From Aspergillus flavus (Eukaryota; Ascomycota; Eurotiomycetes; Eurotiales; Aspergillaceae): a stretch of 64,000 nucleotides of DNA. Below are positions 20,399-30,959 of the stretch, one piece after another; positions within the stretch are counted from its first letter, which is position 1, and each line of letters begins with the position of its first letter. A program made the translations under genes and the position numbers. The notes beneath the pieces were generated by a model. That model saw only the letters and a program-made list of their open reading frames with translations, was not told the origin of the DNA and did no database searches. The stretch is taken from the NCBI RefSeq assembly GCF_009017415.1, contig NC_092407.1, positions 3,534,001 through 3,598,000 of the forward strand, read 5' to 3'.

Positions 20399-21254
20399 TA
20401 TCGTTGTATATATTCTGGTTGAAACCAGTATTTGATATGCCTCTGGAAGTGTACAATAAAAGCATCGGTTTTGGGGACGACTTTTGCGTGCAATCATAAC
20501 CCGCGGGTATCTAATAAGGGTTTGTATTCGGTTCAATTAACGTTTTCATTTCTTTGCGGCTCCAGATTGATAGGAGAAGAGGCGATTTTCAAAAAACACA
20601 GGAATGACGGCACAGTCAGCTCCTTTCTCCAAGTGCATCATGCTATCTAGTGCGTGTTCCTTCAAAGTCGCAGGTGTAAATGATCATTTTCATCTCGGGC
20701 ACCAAATTCTTGGACTCTCTTCGTGAAACCACCATAACAAGGCCCTGTGATCCTCTTCGGACCAGGAACTTAATTTCTCAACGCTCGATATAAACACAAC
20801 TGCTGAATACAGAACTCTAAACCGAAATATTCGTATGTCTGCCGCCACCTGTAGATGCACTGGCTTTGTTACTCCCGAGAAATGCCGCACAAGAAATTGG
20901 CCAGTATGCTAGTAGAAAGATTGCGCCAAGCATCTCAGATGCCATCTACATAGGGCTGATCCCGCGAAGATGCAGGAGGGATGGGCCGCTGTTTTGACTC
21001 AACAACATTGCATGCTTCGAGGATATTAGCAGGGAATGTGCTGAATTGCTTCGCAGGTGTTGTCACCTTCCACAAGAGATCCTCTACTACAAGAAAAAGT
21101 AAGAAAGAAAGGGGGTTTGATGAACCAGTGAGTGATGGAACACTTGTTGGGAGGCTCACACTAATATGATATATTAAAGGCGCTACGAGATAGGACTGAG
21201 CTACGAAAGAGTCCAGCTCAGCTGGAATTGGCAAACGATACTTCTTATTGCTAT
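20399..21254. other. Convergent intergenic region, no gene seen
   Basis: Between the 3' ends of the RRT8-like and ketopantoate-reductase-like genes. Short frames only; nothing recognised. Confidence 0.6.
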
Positions 21255-22436
21255 TCAGAGTGGTTGAGCTTTCCTTTGCTGATGGGTGCTGGCTCGTTGT
21301 TTGTCACCACCGTAGCGTTGCGATTCTTGTTTCTCCAGCACTGCTTGCATGATATAATTGTTGACGGGACAATTTATCCCCATTTGCATCCCCAATCTGA
21401 TCAGAAACCCATTTAGGTATGCAATCTCGGTTTCAGATCCCTTGCCTACATCCTGCATCATGGATGAGCTGTGTTGTGGGAGGCGTCGAGCAAAGGCTTC
21501 AACCATTGAGGTTAACTGTTTCGCTGCAAACTCGGCTTCCAAGTCAAGGCTCGTCTGGAACGGTAGTGGAAGTGCCCTTAGTACCGCTGATATCTCCTCC
21601 AGCATAAGCTCAATCAGCCTTCGGATCCATGGCTGTTGTGAAGAATATAACATGCCGATTTTGCATTCCAACAAAGCAGTGAGTGGATTCAAGACCGCAT
21701 TTATCGCCAATTTCTTCAACTGCAGATGGAGAACATCCTCAACACTCACAAGCCGGGCATTCAGATTCGGGCTGTTGGACAGAGCATCAATCATGGGTCG
21801 GGCAGAACGAATGAGCCGCGGGTCTTGGTGCCACTGGCCATGGCTCAGTTCGGGAGAAGAGAGCCTGGGAGCCATGCCGAAGGGCATTTCACCCAAGCTC
21901 GTATGATGTGCAGACAACTGGCCCGTACGGGAAGTTCCATTTGTGTTGATGCCAATCATATAATGTGGCCGTTGCTCTGGATCGGGAAAGACGCTTTCGT
22001 CAACCTCCTCTAGAATGCCCATACCGTTCTGCAAGAACAAAATCGTGCTGTTTCTGGATAGCCGATGCTTGACGGTGTTCAAAACAGATCGGGTGTAGTT
22101 TGCCTTGACTGCAACAATGAGGGTGTCAATTGGAGATACGTGAGGGTCATCGTATGACGACGGTCGCCTTCTTCCCGATTGTCCAGGGAGCCTTTTCCAG
22201 TGACCATCATGGAACTCTTCCACATCAAACCCACTGCGGACATTATTGTATATCCCGTTCACTGTCAGGCTGAGCTGACCTTCACAACTAAGCCGTCGGT
22301 GGAACATCAGAGTGAGGTCGGGTCGCTGTCGAAGACTAGCAAGAGCATTGGCAACTATCACACCAACACTTCCGAGCCCTATGATGTGGATACGGGGCGA
22401 CATAGTGTGCACCCACTGGGTTTCTTTCGTCTGCAT
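21255..22436 (-). CDS. Ketopantoate-reductase-like (ApbA/PanE) oxidoreductase
   Basis: A single exon. The longest frame begins with GTG at 22511; the ATG at 22436 gives 393 residues and a second ATG at 22403 (MSPRIHIIGLGS) is equally plausible. N-terminal Rossmann motif GLGSVG, then DTLIVAVKANYT with the family's Lys, and NSTILFLQNGMG. The C-terminal ApbA_C domain has LQLKKLAINAVLNPLTALLE and TEIAYLNGFLIRLGMQMGI followed by CPVN. PanE reduces 2-ketopantoate to pantoate with NADPH in vitamin B5 synthesis, and fungi carry several paralogues that reduce other 2-keto acids. Here it is divergent from an ATP-grasp ligase across an 807-bp spacer, which suggests a biosynthetic pair rather than the housekeeping enzyme. 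Confidence 0.85.
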   Translation of the reverse strand: MQTKETQWVHTMSPRIHIIGLGSVGVIVANALASLRQRPDLTLMFHRRLSCEGQLSLTVNGIYNNVRSGFDVEEFHDGHWKRLPGQSGRRRPSSYDDPHVSPIDTLIVAVKANYTRSVLNTVKHRLSRNSTILFLQNGMGILEEVDESVFPDPEQRPHYMIGINTNGTSRTGQLSAHHTSLGEMPFGMAPRLSSPELSHGQWHQDPRLIRSARPMIDALSNSPNLNARLVSVEDVLHLQLKKLAINAVLNPLTALLECKIGMLYSSQQPWIRRLIELMLEEISAVLRALPLPFQTSLDLEAEFAAKQLTSMVEAFARRLPQHSSSMMQDVGKGSETEIAYLNGFLIRLGMQMGINCPVNNYIMQAVLEKQESQRYGGDKQRASTHQQRKAQPL

Positions 22437-23243
22437 TGCTGGATAGTACTCGAAAATGGGAAAACTTCTAAAGGGAATATCAAGATTGCTACCAAGGTGT
22501 ATGTGGTGCACGATTTAGGCAAGATCATCATGTATGCAATTCAAAGCAAACACCGGAATCCCTGGGATTAGGGCTTACGTAGCCATATTAAAAAAAGAAC
22601 ATGAGATGATCCAACAACGCAGGGTAGCTGGATTACGTGCTTTCATGCGCATATTAGGAGTGGTTATAGACACCCTGCAATAAGCTACAGAGCTTTTCGA
22701 CCTTGCAACCAACTGATAGGAATGTATTATAAAAGACGTCATCTTATGTATATCAAACTATATTACACAATTCATTCGGATCCAGCCACGTCACAGCCAA
22801 GGGGATAATCCCTGCTGCACATAGCTGCGAGATGCAAGGAGGTCATGATTCTTGGTGTGTGCGTACTATGATCTGCGGTGCATCTCAGCAAACAAACATT
22901 AGACCCATGGTCGATCCTGTGATCCAGTCTACGCGTATGTGGTAAATGAGACAGTGGAAAATCGAGGAAGAGAGCCATATCACCGCAACTCAGGCGTATT
23001 TCTCAGCAGGTCACCCTGAATGCAAGTGATCAGGCTGTATCGACCTGAACGAGGCGGTGGAATGCACGGGTGGCCCAAAGATGACGACGACAGCTTCCAT
23101 TGCAGATCCAGACTATGTAAATGGCAGTCTCGTTGTGTTTATATAGCCATATCATGACGCAGCAAAATATGAACTCGTTGTTCTAAGCAGACAATAATCA
23201 TTCAAAATATCTACCTTATCATTTTAATCACCCCCTGGACATT
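22437..23243. promoter_or_regulatory. Divergent promoter of the reductase and ATP-grasp genes
   Basis: An 807-bp spacer. A TATA-like TTTATATAG lies near 23138-23146, about 100 bp before the ATP-grasp ATG. A minus-strand frame at 22772-22978 has no recognisable content. Confidence 0.5.
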
Positions 23244-24533
23244 ATGAAGGTTGTCGAACTAGATACAACGGTAGCGGAACTTCACACCACCCACGGTGTT
23301 GAATGGCCGCTGGCCGTCGATCTTTACCACACCTATACACATATCGACCTGCATGACCACTTCAAGCGCGAAACGCGGTTTATCGAAGATGAGGACCCCG
23401 AGGTCTATTACCAAGGCGACGGGAACTTCTCACGGTTCAGACAATGGGCGCTATGTTTCAAAACCATCCGCTTTCTTCCAATGGTCGGGCCGGGCCTCGT
23501 CATTCTCCATGTGCCTCAGGATTTCAGGAAGAATATAGAGCGGGCATTGAGTCAATTTCCAGAACGTCAGCGCCCTATCGTTCAGTACATCGACTTAGAC
23601 AGCTCGAACTTCGAAGTGGATCGTCAATCTGCTTTACAAGGTAGGAAGCTGGTATACTGGCGGCCTAAATCTTGGATGTCGAAGGAATCCTCCTTGGTGG
23701 CACCTGAAGTCTCATACGAACTGAATGACAAACGATTTCTGAGCCATCCTGGAATTCCAACACCAACCATGGAGATCATTCAACTGGCGCAGCCAAAGCA
23801 GCAAGAGTACCTGGCCCGCCGTCCCCTGCCCTTTGTGGTCAAATTCTGCCGCTGCAGCTCTGGACAAGGAACATTTATTGTGACCACAGAGGAAGCCAGG
23901 CATCAGATGCTGGATGCTGTGAGCCGATATGTCACACGAGGAGGAGAAGAGGTTCAACTTTCGGAGTTGGTCCGCTCCCAGAGACCTCACTACGGGGTGA
24001 ACTTCTTCGTTGATGACAACGAAACCACAGAGCCAGAGTTCTTGGGCGCCACAGAGCAAGTCAGCACCCAGGATGGCGTTTGGGTAGGAGGAATCATTGA
24101 CTATAACGAGCAAGGGGATCTAGAGAGGTCACTAAGAGACACGATGTCCGCTGTGGCGCATTCCCTTCGACAGTCTTCGTACATAGGCTGGGTTGGCATT
24201 GATGTCATCTTTGATCATCATGACCGACCGCTGGTGGTGGATTTGAATGCTCGCATGGCAGGAGGGATAGCCTTGAGTCTTTTTTCCAAGCACTTTTTGT
24301 CACTTGGTCTTCCTCTAGCTCAGGTTGACACCGTGTCATTTGCTGGCCCTGCCTCGAGGATCTACGACATTCTATCCGCAAAGATCGAGTCGGGACAAAT
24401 CATTGTTACTCTTGCAATGGAGATCTCCGATGCAGACTCTATGGCCTCGGTGGTCTTCGGGGGTCAGACTCGGGATGACTTGACCACTACTCATCAGTGG
24501 ATTAAGGATAGGCTGTTAACCAGTCTCAACTGA
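23244..24533 (+). CDS. ATP-grasp carboxylate-amine ligase-like protein
   Basis: A single exon of 429 residues with a real ATG at 23244. The N-terminal 150 residues form a pre-ATP-grasp region with YWRPKSWM near its end. The ATP-grasp fold follows: FVVKFCRCSSGQGTFIVT (about 196-213) as the nucleotide-binding Lys and Gly-rich loop, EPEFLGATEQ (about 270), and the metal-binding end GIDVIFDHHDRPLVVDLNAR followed by MAGG (about 317-340). ATP-grasp enzymes activate a carboxylate as acyl phosphate and join it to an amine, thiol or hydroxyl. Related fungal proteins have been annotated as solid-state-culture-specific ATP-grasp proteins. With the divergent reductase it could make an amide from a 2-hydroxy or amino acid; that is inference. 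It has no carrier or adenylation domain and no signal peptide. Confidence 0.82.
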   Translation: MKVVELDTTVAELHTTHGVEWPLAVDLYHTYTHIDLHDHFKRETRFIEDEDPEVYYQGDGNFSRFRQWALCFKTIRFLPMVGPGLVILHVPQDFRKNIERALSQFPERQRPIVQYIDLDSSNFEVDRQSALQGRKLVYWRPKSWMSKESSLVAPEVSYELNDKRFLSHPGIPTPTMEIIQLAQPKQQEYLARRPLPFVVKFCRCSSGQGTFIVTTEEARHQMLDAVSRYVTRGGEEVQLSELVRSQRPHYGVNFFVDDNETTEPEFLGATEQVSTQDGVWVGGIIDYNEQGDLERSLRDTMSAVAHSLRQSSYIGWVGIDVIFDHHDRPLVVDLNARMAGGIALSLFSKHFLSLGLPLAQVDTVSFAGPASRIYDILSAKIESGQIIVTLAMEISDADSMASVVFGGQTRDDLTTTHQWIKDRLLTSLN

Positions 24534-25656
24534 TTTTAGTCGTAATGGCAGACTCGGAGTGGATGTGACAAATATACACGGAAACATCAATTAACCATAA
24601 CAACAAATGATAGTTATAATAAAAGCCAGGAGAAGAATGAGCCCACAAGAGGATCCTGCACGCCTTTCCCTGGACAATCTCAACAAATCGGACCAATTCC
24701 TCTTTATGTTTCTATGCAGCTTCAGTTGATAGGAGAAGGTTTAAATTTTAATGATATTAGATATACTAGAGTAACGACAGTATGCTCAGTTCTTCTATTT
24801 ATAAGTGTTTTGTACTGTGTGAGCAACAAATGTACTTATATATTTGCCACCAACCAGACATTTCTTCCTACCAATCTTCTGCCTTTATCCCAAGGTAATA
24901 ATGTGCCTCGATATGGAACTCTGCACTTCTCTCCTTACAATATGTTACTTTCAATATTGTCTTCTCTATCGTTATCGCTAACCCTGTATTAGAGTCTAGA
25001 AATCGCCTTCCGTTATCCCTCGTTGTTTGATCTTTGGAGAATATCCACACAAACTGGGAGTCCTACTTTCAGGGGGGTATCCTGCCCAAGTACTGGATAA
25101 TTGATTCAGTCGAGTGTAGCATGCACAGCGGCCCTTTTACCTTGTTCCAAGACAAAGAAAGGCAAGCAAGAGGAAGTCCCCCGTATGTCAATGAGGGGGA
25201 AGGGGCTATATCGAGTCTACCCTAAGTCAACAAAGGATATAATCCTGCTATTTGGTTAATACACCAGTCTTTGTCTAAAGGAACGTCTAAGGTCGGATTT
25301 TGCATATGTGACAGAAAAGCTCCGTATGTACAGGGTATGTTACCAGTGCCATCAATAGCTGACCAAAAGGGTTCATCAGCCAACATAGGGCAACAGCAAC
25401 CGTCCTGGGACATTGATATTTGTTGTTCCATACAGTCCCAGTACCACCCCATATTCTCCTTTCCCCTCCTTTTTTTTTCTCTTAGGTTTTCGGTTTAATA
25501 TTCTGCCCCTAGTCTTCCAGAGGAAAATACAGCAAGCCCTCCTTTCATAGTCAGGGATGTACCAGACTTCGGAAAACACCTTCGTTCTGAGCTCGATTAA
25601 GGTTGATCGATGAACGCGGACAACGTCGTGGAGGCGAAGGGCTACCTTAATCGAAG
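24534..25656. other. AT-rich gene-free stretch
   Basis: 3' flank of the ATP-grasp gene and 5' flank of the GT69 relic. No ATG in the frame of the GT69 relic was found here: the closest upstream in-frame stop is at 25648. Confidence 0.6.
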
Positions 25657-26986
25657 TTGAGAGATTCCTCTTTAGACAGCGGAGGTAGGAGCAGTAAACC
25701 TAGACTTTACCGTCGCGCTCTTGTGGGTTTGTCGACATGTTTCATTGTCTGGACTGTGCTGGAGGCGCTTTTCATTCAGCACCGAGTGTCCACCGTCGAT
25801 CGCATCCCACCCACTCCGCCACGCCAGTTCGAGCGGATATTCATTGCCAGTACGCACTGGAACAATGCAGTCATTCAACTAGCGAAGACATGGGGGCCGG
25901 AGAACATTTTCGTGAGCATTTTTGAAAGCGGGAGCTGGGATGACAGCAAGGGCGCACTCCGGGATCTCGATCTCGAGCTAGATCGATTAGGCGTACGGCG
26001 AAATCTTACCCTTTCTGAGATAGCTCATCAGGATGAGATCTCACGTCCTCCGAGTGAGGGTTGGATTGACACCCCTCGTGGCCGAAAGGAATTGAGACGC
26101 ATACATTATCTTGCTCGGCTGCGCAATCAAACCTTACGCCCTTTGGAGGATTTGGCACGGAACGGCATAGTATTCGACAAGGTGCTTTTCCTAAATGATG
26201 TGGTCTTTACGGTAGGCATTTCATCTTGTACGAGGCAGGTATATATAGGCTTATTGACTGCCGCCACAGGTGGATGACGTGATCTCGTTACTCAATACCA
26301 ATGACGGTGTTTACGCCGCCGCTTGTTCCTTAGATTTCTCCAAGCCTCCTCGTTACTATGATACATTTGCTCTACGTGATTCTAACGGAGACGAGACTTT
26401 GATGCAAGAATGTCCTTATTTCCGCAGCGTAACCTCCCGGGATGCCCTGCTCGCGATGTCTCCGGCACCTGTGAAGAGTTGCTGGAACGGTATGGGTATG
26501 TTGCTCTTTTTTTCTTTTTCGTCCTGCTATTTATACTAAAGGGCAATAGACTAACCATAGAGTATTATAGTGTCCATGCCTGTAGCCCCATTCCTATCGA
26601 AAACGCCGTTGCAATTCCGTGCAATCCCCGATTCCCTTGCGCAATTGCATGTAGAGGGTTCTGAATGTTGCTTAATTCACGCCGATAATCCTCTCTCCCC
26701 AACGAAAGGCATATACCTAAATCCTAGAGTACGTGTTGGCTATAATGACTTGGCATACGCAGCCGTTCATCCGCATACGGCATGGATTTCGCTGCACAAT
26801 ATTGCTCTGGCCCTTTGAGAAAACCGGATTCGACGCTGGACCACGAGCGTGTTCTTCAAGAAACGGATCATTCGAAGAAGGATCACCAGTTGGGAGAGAT
26901 ATCCAGGCACCCGTTCTGAGCCTGCGGCATTTTGTTTAATCAATGAGATGCAGGTGCTTGTCGGGAATGGGTGGGCTCATGTGTGA
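25657..26986 (+). pseudogene. Decayed GT69 (CMT1/CAP59-type) alpha-1,3-mannosyltransferase
   Basis: Exons 25657-26211, 26270-26495 and 26571-26986, with introns of 58 and 75 nt. The product would be a type II Golgi membrane protein: basic start, membrane anchor (ALVGLSTCFIVWTVLEALF), then the GT69 core with IFIASTHWNNAVIQLAK, VLFLNDVVFTVDDVISLL, the YYDTFALRD motif and CWNGM-VSMPVAPF across the second junction. Intact relatives transfer mannose in wall or capsule glycans. Two lesions are visible. The reading frame opens with TTG at 25657 with an in-frame stop nine bases before it and no ATG in exon 1. The codon at 26816-26818, where the family has Trp in a LWENRxRRW motif, is TGA. The remaining 55 codons to the TGA at 26984 are intact in frame (NRIRRWTT, CLINEMQVLVGNGWAHV), so the stop is recent. 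Confidence 0.82.
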
Positions 26987-27352
26987 CAGTGTGATACCAC
27001 CCAACTGTTTACTGCCCATTTTGCACGTGTGCAGGGCTTAGCTACTATGTAACTAACATTGTATCTAGCTTTAGGCCACTAGCTAGGTACAAACGTTATC
27101 CTTTCCCTGTGGCAGGCAATTGATAGCTAAGTTAGCGAACCCAAGGTATTGCTGTCTTGTATTGCGCTGCAGCTGTGGGGCAGGGTTGTAACTTGTAAGT
27201 TTACCCTCTGGCACTTGGTGAAAAAAAAAAAAAAAGAAAGAAAGAAAACCCCCCTGGATTATTTATTCTATAAAAGCCCTGCCAGATGGCGTTATACTAC
27301 TACACTATCATCAGGCCGGCAAAGATGCCCGAGGAAAAAAAAAGAGAGAGAG
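26987..27352. other. AT-rich stretch with poly-A/GAAA tract
   Basis: No gene. A tract of about 14 A followed by GAAAGAAAGAAA sits near 27221-27248, and a second A/GA-rich tract at 27335-27358. Confidence 0.6.
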
Positions 27353-27358
27353 AAAAAA
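27353..27358 (-). terminator. Pol III T6 terminator of the tRNA
   Basis: Six T on the minus strand begin 9 nt after the tRNA 3' end, as expected for RNA polymerase III termination. Confidence 0.65.
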
Positions 27359-27366
27359 GTACCTTC

Positions 27367-27458
27367 TCCCCCGAGCCGGAATCGAGCCAGCGACCTTCTG
27401 ATTATAGCGGTATATTCCCATTACAGTCAGACGTCATATCCAACTAGACCATCAGGGG
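27367..27458 (-). tRNA. tRNA-Tyr (GTA) with an 18-nt intron
   Basis: A cloverleaf can be drawn on the minus strand. The acceptor stem CCCCTGA pairs with TCGGGGG (one T-G wobble), discriminator A. D-arm GTC/GAC with loop TAGTTGGATAT. Anticodon stem TCTGA/TCAGA, loop CTGTAA+A, anticodon GTA at 27424-27422. The intron lies at 27420-27403 right after position 37, the canonical place. T-arm GCTGG/CCGGC. Intron-bearing tRNA-Tyr is universal in fungi, and a T6 terminator follows. One oddity: the T loop reads CTCGATT instead of TTCGATT, so position 54, which is also in the pol III B box, is C. It is either a diverged functional copy or an early pseudogene. Confidence 0.8.
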
Positions 27459-28271
27459 TTTGGAGGTGACATTTGTACTACTAAATATGTCTATGTAGAC
27501 ATTACTCTTTGTAGCCCTTTGATTGAATTACATCGGAAGTATTCAGATATCTCTGAATAGCAATACTTTGGGTTACCTGGCAAACACCGAGGACATGCCA
27601 GACCGTAACACTGATCGGTAATCTTCTATACATACAGGTGGGTCTGTATTAATACCTGGCTAGTTAGTGATCATAAAATGAACAGTATCGTGACCAACAT
27701 TGCCCTATCACTTTCTAAAGGCATGTCTCCTCTAACTTCGGCTCTTGGGCTCCCTGAGTCGGACTGTAGTTGGCAATGTTGCTCTGTGTTTCTCCCCACA
27801 GAGAATCCTTACGATTTCCCATCTGTTTGCTCTTACTTCCCCTCAGCGTCTAAGTCTCCCTTCTTTTCTTCATGGGCGCTTTTGCCGGTCGTGATGTTGC
27901 TGTTGCTCTTGCTCTTCGGGGCTTTAGGTATGTCAAGCTTAGAGCTTATTAGGGTTAGCTCTTGGTTACCTGGCTAGATGTGATAGCAGGGTCATACTGC
28001 ACGTAGGTGGATCTGACATGTCATTTATCGAACCATACTGCATGGCAATTTTTGACTTAACATGGCGTGTCAGAAGAATATGATCAAGATTGTTTTACAA
28101 TAAAGTCAATAAATACAGAGGTTTAGTCCAAAGAAACAAATATAAAGAATAACAAGATACTCAAAATAGTTCGCCAGGACACTCCAATGAACAACTAGAC
28201 AAAAGCTCGCTTAACATGCTCAATCCTAAACAAGAAAACCCAAGTGTTAAAGAGGAAAAAGACAACGGAAA
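27459..28271. other. Gene-poor relic stretch
   Basis: A plus-strand frame at 27678-27977 is Ser/Leu-rich without a recognisable domain and is not called. Two short direct matches GTTACCTGGC occur near 27573 and 27964. Nothing else. Confidence 0.5.
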
Positions 28272-28421
28272 TTAATTATTGATCAGCAGTGACAGCTTCG
28301 CCTTCCAATCATCAACAAGGGCTTTAACTTCTTTGGTTGATTCCCTTGCAATCTGCAGCTCAGCTTCTAACAATCCATTCTTTGCCCGAAGATCTTGAAT
28401 CTCCTGCTTTGTATTATCGAG
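28272..28421 (-). other. Orphan coiled-coil exon
   Basis: A good acceptor (pyrimidine-rich, TTGTGGTAG) ends at 28422 and is followed by 49 codons then TAA at 28272. They read as a leucine-heptad helix (LDNTKQEIQDLRAKNGLLEA, then ELQIARES). No matching upstream exon was found; further frames upstream are short and unrelated. It is probably the last exon of a lost gene, perhaps of a transposon or DNA-binding protein. The family is not recognised. Confidence 0.35.
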
Positions 28422-29578
28422 CTACCACAAGAGAAACAACGTCCCTTATGGAGCAGCTAATGGCCACCACGTGACCTGTCTCGGTCGTGGATAGAGGCAT
28501 TGAATCTATGCTATCATTCTTTCGTTGCTCAGCACTTACCAGCTGCGTTTAGAAAGGAACATAGCCATAGACCAGGGAGACCACACAGCTGGACGCCGGG
28601 AGAGGGTTGTGATATAGTCAACGCTTTTCGAGTGGTCAAAAAGCGCTTGTATACGCCCGGAAACAAGACGACGCGTCGTTACACATGGTGGACGACGTGC
28701 TTTAAACCCAAGAGATTGATTTAATCTCTTAAGGACAAGCATCTAAGAGTAGTTAGTGCCCGCTACCACACGAAGCATTGTCCGTTATGCCAACGACTAT
28801 GCCATTTTCCCACTTCTGTGCCATTCTTAGCGATGGTTGCTAGCCGCCCACCGCTTACTGCCACGTAAGGTCTGCTCCAAGGCAAGGTCTGCTTCGAATG
28901 TTCGCTCCCCATATTCCGCTTCCCTTTTGTCATCGTTCGGGGCAGTGCAACGGATAAATGCACCGAATTAATAGGCTAGAGTTGAGACCGAAGCGCTAAG
29001 CACTCAAAACGTGCATTTCTGAATGTTGAGCGACGTCAAGCATTTCGAAAGTGTTGCTCGAGAGATAGAGTCACATCGTTATAATCCATTTCTCATGCGT
29101 CGCTTCTCGCGCTCAAAACAGTTCAGCCGCTGGTTTGGACTCTTCTCCCAGGAGCCACACCCACGTGTGCGTTTCTGATTCGGTGAAATGCAACCCAGTG
29201 GTATTCGTCGGGTTTGCAGCGTTGCTCGCTCAAAATCAATAAACATCTCCTGGAGGGACATTCTCGCTGCCGTCAGCTGTGTGTCCATCAAGCTGGGTTT
29301 TCTGGTGGGATATTAACGTTGTTTGGGCGGAGAAATCCCCTAACCTTAATCGGACTGATGTGTGGGGTTACAGCCAATGATTCTGTTTGGCTGCTGTACT
29401 ACTGGATACACTAGTTTTATACTATGGTAGGGCCCTTTCCCCACCAATAGGAGCCCGTCTCACTGGCCCCACTATAGTCTAAACTACTGACTGAATCAAC
29501 TTTATAATTGTATGATTTCCAATCATACCTGCCCTCCCGTTACTTGTCCTCGTTGCGAACACATAACGCCATGAACTC
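28422..29578. other. Gene-free 1.2 kb, includes one end of an inverted 28-bp repeat
   Basis: Only short frames. The stretch 29514-29541 is the minus-strand copy of a motif found again at 33391-33418. Confidence 0.5.
29514..29541 (-). repeat. 28-bp repeat, inverted partner of 33391-33418
   Basis: On the minus strand it reads AACGGGAGGGC then AGGTATGATTGGAAATC. The copy at 33391 reads the same on the plus strand with 26 of 28 bases equal. The pair brackets the unknown gene fragment and the HNH nuclease gene. Confidence 0.7.
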
Positions 29579-30320
29579 ATGACGAAACCAGGATTGGCAT
29601 TTGTCCAATTCGTTCTCGGGATGAGCGGCGAAGATTTAGATAGCATTGTGGCACGATGACTCGTTTATAGTCTGTTTAGTACTCTCTATATAAGATATTG
29701 GTGAGCGGTCTACTGCAGGCTATTCGCTACTGGACCTGCTTCGGGAAGAAAAAGACCATTTACTTCGGCATACAAAGATTAGTGGTGTCCATGAGCTTCA
29801 ATATGGAATTATTCAGCAATTAACTGAGATGGATCCCGTCTGGTGGCTGTTCAGTGCCCTGACCAAAATGGAAACACAACTTTATGCGGTTCCTCAGTCA
29901 GCCGCTGTTCCTGCTAGAAATATCCCGCTCGGTGGGACGGCCTATATCTCGAGAGAGTCTGGAAAGAGCTATATGTCATTCCGTGCCAAAGCGGATACTA
30001 ACTCGAACATTGTGCTCAGACCCACCCTGCTATCAATGCAGGTAATTCGCGAGATAAGCTCTAATGACGTCTCAGTGTCGCAGGTGATTGAATTCCTGAA
30101 CACAAGCAGACGGGAAAGAAGACCAGTCGACAAAGATCTTACAACCGGAGCCATGCAGCAGATAGTCACCTGCCCGAGCACCATCCATTTGCAGGGAATC
30201 AGCCCCCTATCCGACGCTATTACGGCCCAGCGTTCGTACCTTGACAAAGAGGTACAGGCCGAAATCGATATATTGCTGGGACATGATCGAGAGCTTGCAT
30301 GGAAGTACATTCAGCAGTAG
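29579..30320 (+). other. Fragmented gene of unknown function
   Basis: Two coding-like pieces lie in sequence. The first (ATG 29579, stop 29659) reads MTKPGLAFVQFVLGMSGEDL. The second is open from an acceptor-like CTGCAG at 29718 to the stop at 30320 (about 200 residues, its first ATG at 29829): LLDLLREEKDHLLRHTKISG, QQLTEMDPVWWLF, IPLGGTAYISRESGKSY, and an end rich in polar helix. No junction joins them cleanly: the first piece runs into TGA and has no good donor. It could be an intact gene with an exon I misplace, or a relic. From 29829 alone it would be a 163-residue protein. No family recognised. Confidence 0.4.
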
Positions 30321-30959
30321 AGAAGGGCTGCTTCCGAGACTATCCGCCTTCGGTTTGCTTTGTGGAAGAAGTCTGAGGAATAGAGTTCACTTAAGCCTCT
30401 GACCTCGCGTTTATTTAGTAGTTACTAAGCGATGACTATCAATAATAGTTAAAATAATGAAATGAATCCAGCTATCTCAGTGGCGAAAGACTGCCCGAAC
30501 TTTGCGTCCAAGGCTAGTCATTTTGTTAAGCAACTTCTCGCGGCCACGGATCACCTCCTCGTCCTCTATTTATATCCCAGTCTATAGATATTTAAATATT
30601 TTTTTAATAGATGATTTTATATAGACTACAGCTATAAGATATTAATCAGATCTACATTATTTACTATAGGCCTATCCATAGCACTCTAGATACCAAGGCG
30701 AGTTCCTATCGGAACCCCGAAGGCACGGCGAAAAATAGGAAGCAAGAGGTACCTGTTATTCCTGGGGAAGCTATAGAGTTTCACGATAATGAGCATAACT
30801 CGAGGTTACTACTTATTTTCCGCACACAGAGCCACCATGGAAAGCCATCGCGCCTAGCTATTCTAGCCTCAATTGCTCGATTCATCATCGGATAATGGCG
30901 TAAAACACATATTGTCATCACTGCAGTATCTAGGCTCATCAGGGTCGTTCTATCCGTTG
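30321..30959. other. AT-rich convergent spacer
   Basis: Strongly AT-rich around 30560-30690. No gene was seen. Confidence 0.6.

Noticed and set aside
26816..26818. Programmed readthrough of TGA in the GT69 gene
   Set aside because: The stop is followed by GAA, not by a CTA-type readthrough context, and the start is also damaged, so decay is simpler.
27678..27977. Possible small membrane protein
   Set aside because: Ser/Leu-rich, no signal or family, AT-rich relic context, no supporting neighbour.
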